A stretch of 64,000 nt of DNA, from contig JAXRKN010000042.1 in the NCBI GenBank assembly GCA_038502055.1, positions 1,240,001 to 1,304,000 on the forward strand. The letters run 5' to 3'. Within the stretch, counting starts at the first letter, position 1. Each line of letters opens with the position of its first letter. Below, in pieces: positions 59,796-64,000 of this stretch. The translations under genes were made by a program, and so were the position numbers. The stretch is from Tanytarsus gracilentus (lineage: Eukaryota > Arthropoda > Insecta > Diptera > Chironomidae). The notes under the pieces are model-generated. The model was not told the DNA's origin and made no database searches. It was given only the letters and a program-made list of their open reading frames with translations.

Positions 59796-62700
59796 GTATG
59801 CACGTCGAGAATTTATCGACACTGAGGGCATTAGCGATGATATTTAGCCATAAATATCTTCAATTTGTAACAACTCACAATGGATTGAGGCGAAATTAAA
59901 CACCCATCGGCGATTATTAGTCAGTCTCACATGTACCGCGAAAACTATTTACAAAATTCCGTGTCAGTATGATCAATGACGGAGGAAATTTATGCTGACA
60001 TTGTCGGCATTTAATTTCAATTTCATTATTCAAAAAAATAATCTTTTTTTTTCGCTAGTGAGAGCTCTCGCAAAATGTAATTTAATGATTGACAATGCAA
60101 ATAGAGATTTCAAATATAATATTTTTTATATTGCCTCACTCCAGCTCTCATAGAGCGATATCATTAATCAAATCATTTACATTTTTCTGCAATTGAGAGA
60201 ATGCTGAGACATAAAGGAAAAAGAAAGTTTCAATTTAATGATGACAGAGTCACTTTTTTTTCGTTTGTCAACTCCACATTCTCCATCATCTAGCTCCAGC
60301 ATGTCTTCGACATCAAACGATTATTGAGCGAAACACGATGCGATGGAGAGAGTGAAGAATGCTGGAAATTGTTGTTAAAAAATTAATTAAGGTTTCGCAA
60401 CATGATTGCTCATAACTTCTTCGTTTCATCTTACTTACTTTTTTTTATCTCTTCGTTTTTGTCACAAAGAAAATAAAATTACGAAGGAAAATAATTTTTT
60501 TCGAAATTAACTGTGAAAACAGTGAGTTAGTGATTATTAACTGATGCGAGGTTAATTGCTAGAAATTTTGAACTTTGATTTTTAATTTGATGAACTTTAA
60601 AATTAATTAAATATTTTTTATTTCCTGGATTTTTGGAATTTAAAATTTTGCGATTCTAAAATTTTCTAACTTCTGTTTTATTTTACCAAATTTTTATTTT
60701 CTAAATATTTTATTTTTGGAATTAAAAATTTAAATTTCCTGGATTTTTAAATTTTACACAAACCTTCTAAATTTAAAAATAAAACCAAAATCAAGTGGTA
60801 ACTTCAAGCATTTAAAAAATCTGGATATCAAATTTTTGAATCTTAATGATTTAAAATTATGTTTTTTTGAATTATTTTCCCTAACAAGCTAATTGACATC
60901 AACAAAAGTATTTTCTTTCATTTTTCCATAAAATATTTTCAATAAACTTCTTTATTGCTTATAGCACAGTCACAACAAAATTTTTTACGACCCGTTTAAG
61001 TTTTGGTGACTAATATCATAGTTTATCGGAAATAATAAAATAAATGCTTTGAAAGCTATCAAATTTTTTATTGTCAATGCCACACGATGAAAATCTTCAT
61101 CTATTGTTAATTTCAAGAGTTTTGTGATGTCTTTATAGAGAGAAATGGACATGACAATTTTTCAATTTCTCTTGTGACATGTGACGAGTCGACTGTGGAC
61201 TCATCACATTAAAAAAATCTCATGCCAAATGCGCAATTTTAAATTATAAAGAACAATTTACCGCAACACACACATACACTAATTTTCTACCTCCACAATA
61301 ATCATTTCTTTCGCTGCTCAAGTGCAATTAAACCGCAATTTGCGAATTATTCCATTATGACTCTCTGCACACTTGGCTTGCAATATTCGTTTTTATGATT
61401 TTTTAAGAAAAAAAAAACAAACCGAGCTCGAGAGAAGAGAAAATTTATTATTATGATGGCTTCAATTTACAGTTGTATCATTCTTATGTTTTCTGTAACC
61501 ATCATCGCGCATTTTGCTGCAGACACAGGCTGCAGTTGGAAGATTGTTATTGCCATTTAAGAAGTCGTTTCTGCTCTTTTATGGTTTTCTTGACTTCTCT
61601 CATTCCATCTCTCTCTCCCTCACTTCTCGATACTGCCAATTTCAAGATAAAGTGATTGAAACAATTGAAAGAGAAAGAAAAAAAACTTGAAATTGAAGCG
61701 ACTTGAGATATCGTGCATAAAAAAAATTAGAGCATGAATTTCACACTGATTATATGCTGTAAAACATAATTAATTGGATTAGGTGCGTTAGGCTGACTTC
61801 AACAGGCGTCTCTCAACGGTCAATCGTCAAACTGCATCATTTTCACTTTTCACACACGCACGCACATTGCAATCAGCTGCGGTCAATTGATTGTCATGTC
61901 TCATGAGTGAAATCATGATTGATTATTTGCTAATGACTCCTCTTACATCGGCTCTATGTGTATTCAGGTTCTCTCACGGGGACGAGTTAATTTAATTTTA
62001 ATTATTATGCGCTGTAATATGTTTGAAAGTATGATGAATTTTTCTGCCTTTACTTTAACACTTCGACTCGTGCTGCTGGCGGACTTTTTTTTTGAAAGTC
62101 GAGGATTGTTAGTTTGCAGCCAAGGGGTGGTGACGTTTTTAATTGTAAATGACTATTAGTTTTTGAGTTCATTAATTAGCTAAGCTCTAATTTAACGGGG
62201 TTATTTAATAAATTTCGTAACCTCATAAATTCACCATCCCTTGGACACCTTCACTGATCGATGATTTATTAAAAGTTCAAAGATTCACTCGCGAAAGAGA
62301 AAAGCTCTCGATTGTGGAGCGGGACATAATTTATTGCGATCCCAATTTGTTGCTTACAAAACAAAAATTCCAATGCACACAATGAGGAATTAGCGACTCG
62401 AGTTTTTCTCCGATGCAGCCACAAAACTGCTGACCATCGTCATCATCATAAAGCTCATTATAGTGTGTTTTCATACATTTGCGGCTTTTACTCAATTATA
62501 AATAAATTTTCAATGCCAATGTGTCCATAACTCATGCCACACTCTACTGCTCTCCTATAATGCACAAGCACGCGGCAAAAGATCTCTCATTAACATGATT
62601 ATAAGAGTTGAAAATTGGAAGCTCTTTCTCGCACATTTACGTGGAAGAATTTTTAATCCGTTCTCATAATATTGACACTCGTCGAATGTGTGAGAAAAAT

Positions 62701-62854
62701 AACCGTAGAGATAAAGTCAAAAAAAATTTATTTCAAATATTTGAACGAAACATATAAACATCGCAGTCAATAATTTCTGAGATTATAATGTCTTGATATC
62801 TTTTTTTCTCGGTGGAAAGAACTGCATGAAGACATTGAGAAACGTTTTTTAAAG
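59796..62854 (+). other. Intron after the last visible exon
   Basis: AT-rich non-coding DNA downstream of the phase-0 donor at 59795. No further exon of the rols-like gene was found before the right edge. Nothing else recognised. Confidence 0.5.
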
Positions 62855-63668
62855 ATTAACAAAAGGGCTGGAGAATGATGAAGTGTGTTTTGAGAGAGAA
62901 GTGAAAAATTTTGGCCCGTTGTAATTTTGAATTAAATCACTTGAAGCAGTGCCAGGGTAGTAAAAAGTAGTGAATTAGTTAGACTAAGACAGGTAGTGAC
63001 ATAAGCGAATGGAGTTCGGCAAGTTGGAAGAGTTGTAAGTCTGTAATGGGAAGTTTAGAAATTGAGGATTTTTCGGGAAATTTTTTTTTTTTTTTTTTCA
63101 TGGACTACTAATTAAATGAATTGAGGTAAATATTTTTAATAGTGACAGGGTCCATCTGAATTTGGTTGGTGATGGGAAGGGAGTTGGGGGAAACCTTAAA
63201 TAAGAAAATTAATTTTATTTTATAATTTTCTGTATTAAAAGAGGGTATTTTTTTTTTGGGGGGTGAGTGGGGTTGTTTGCATGTCATTGGAAGTGTCCAC
63301 TGTGGAAATGATTTTGGGGGGTGCAAGGGAATAAATAAAATGTGTGGTCGTTGTGGAAATAAAAAAAAAAAAAAATAAAATAAAAAAAACTACTAATGGT
63401 TTTTAATGTACAAGCTGTGTGGGTGGTTGGCCCGCCATCTCACTAACGATTTCTAATTGTATTTATTCCGAGAAGGGGTTTGTTCGTACCTGTGGCTTGT
63501 ATCGACTGTAGATACTTGCCTAAGTGCCCGCTAGACCCTGCTTTTCCGAGGAATCGGGGGTCAATCATGTGTGGTTGCGTTGGACGTCTCTCCTACTTCG
63601 GTAGTGGCCACCTAATCGTCATCTAATCTAATCTAATCTAATCTAATTAACAAAAGGGCTGGAGAATG
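62855..63668 (+). mobile_element. Retroposon-like insertion with 23-bp target duplication
   Basis: A perfect 23-base direct repeat (core AACAAAAGGGCTGGAGAATG) at 62855-62877 and 63646-63668 flanks a 768-base insertion. The plus-strand 3' end is a run of ATCTA units, preceded by about 220 bases of GC-richer sequence with stem-forming potential (CCGAGGAATCGG). A poly-T run (63080-63098) and an A-rich stretch (about 63360-63390) lie inside. No reverse transcriptase is encoded. The structure fits a SINE or deleted LINE mobilised in trans. Its tail differs from that of the element at 49958, so they are different families. Confidence 0.8.
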
Positions 63669-64000
63669 GTCTCTAAGTGGAGAGTTGTTGATAAGGTATT
63701 GAAAGGACTTTTAACGTATTTTATTAATTTAAATTTTAAAGGATTTAAAAATTTAAATAATTAAAAAACGTTTAAAAATAATTTTTTAAGTATTTTTTTA
63801 ATTTAAATTTTCCACAGTTTTATGATTTGAAAATTAAAAATACGTTAAAAAATATCAAATTAAAATTACATCTCTCACTACCTCATAAATCAATTTTTTT
63901 CCCATCGAGACCTTATCGACTTTCCTTGTACTTGTACTCCATGTACATAAAATTGAATAAACTAAATTCACTCCAATCATCATCATTTATGAATGAATCA
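63669..64000 (+). other. Intron sequence at the window edge
   Basis: AT-rich, no exon or repeat recognised; presumably still inside the rols-like gene. Confidence 0.4.

Noticed and set aside
1..64000. CRISPR arrays, bacterial operons, phage or virus-derived genes
   Set aside because: No regularly spaced repeats of that kind and no such coding sequence; all solid genes are spliced animal genes.

Overview
This is an AT-rich animal nuclear sequence with short spliceosomal introns, long noncoding spacers and almost only insect-type gene content: a TDG-type glycosylase with glutamine- and histidine-rich flanks, Polo kinase, RpLP0 and a rolling-pebbles-like gene with very long introns. It is best explained as a dipteran genome, probably a lower (nematoceran) fly. 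The species cannot be named from the sequence alone. No bacterial, viral or CRISPR features were seen.

Layout. At 0.2-7.9 kb, four tandem three-exon carotenoid cleavage oxygenase genes lie on the minus strand. One copy has lost two of the four iron-binding histidines. A short palindrome-rich repeat array follows (7.9-8.2 kb). At 10.0-14.6 kb a six-exon minus-strand gene encodes a thymine-DNA glycosylase (Thd1-like) with AT-hooks and one GC-AG intron. About 5.8 kb of non-coding DNA follows. RpLP0 (minus, 20.4-21.6 kb) carries a GC-rich intronic block that looks like a box C/D snoRNA. It stands head-to-head with polo (plus, 22.4-24.4 kb). A DCUN1D1/2-type neddylation factor (minus, 25.1-26.6 kb) stands head-to-head with TAM41 (plus, 27.2-28.2 kb), and a GPALPP1/DUF3752 gene follows closely (28.4-30.1 kb).

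From 34.7 kb to the right edge lies the 5' part of a large plus-strand gene with a RING finger, most likely rolling pebbles (rols/TANC family). Only four coding exons are visible, separated by an intron of about 23 kb. That intron holds a same-strand two-domain serine protease gene, two candidate alternative first exons in the matching splice phase (one with an Inr+DPE core promoter), a terminal-inverted-repeat element with internal tandem repeats, and a retroposon-like insertion. A second retroposon-like insertion lies further downstream, in the last intron. Both retroposon-like insertions have 23-24 bp target-site duplications.

The housekeeping genes between 20 and 30 kb form a compact block with two divergent promoter regions. 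The carotenoid oxygenases form a local expansion that probably works in carotenoid or retinoid metabolism, with one copy likely non-catalytic or changed in role. No wholly new multi-gene system could be demonstrated. The most unusual items are the degenerate oxygenase copy, the candidate intronic snoRNA, the 109-bp-arm inverted repeat and the alternative first exons. All exon structures were derived by reading splice sites and phases by hand and have not been checked against transcripts.
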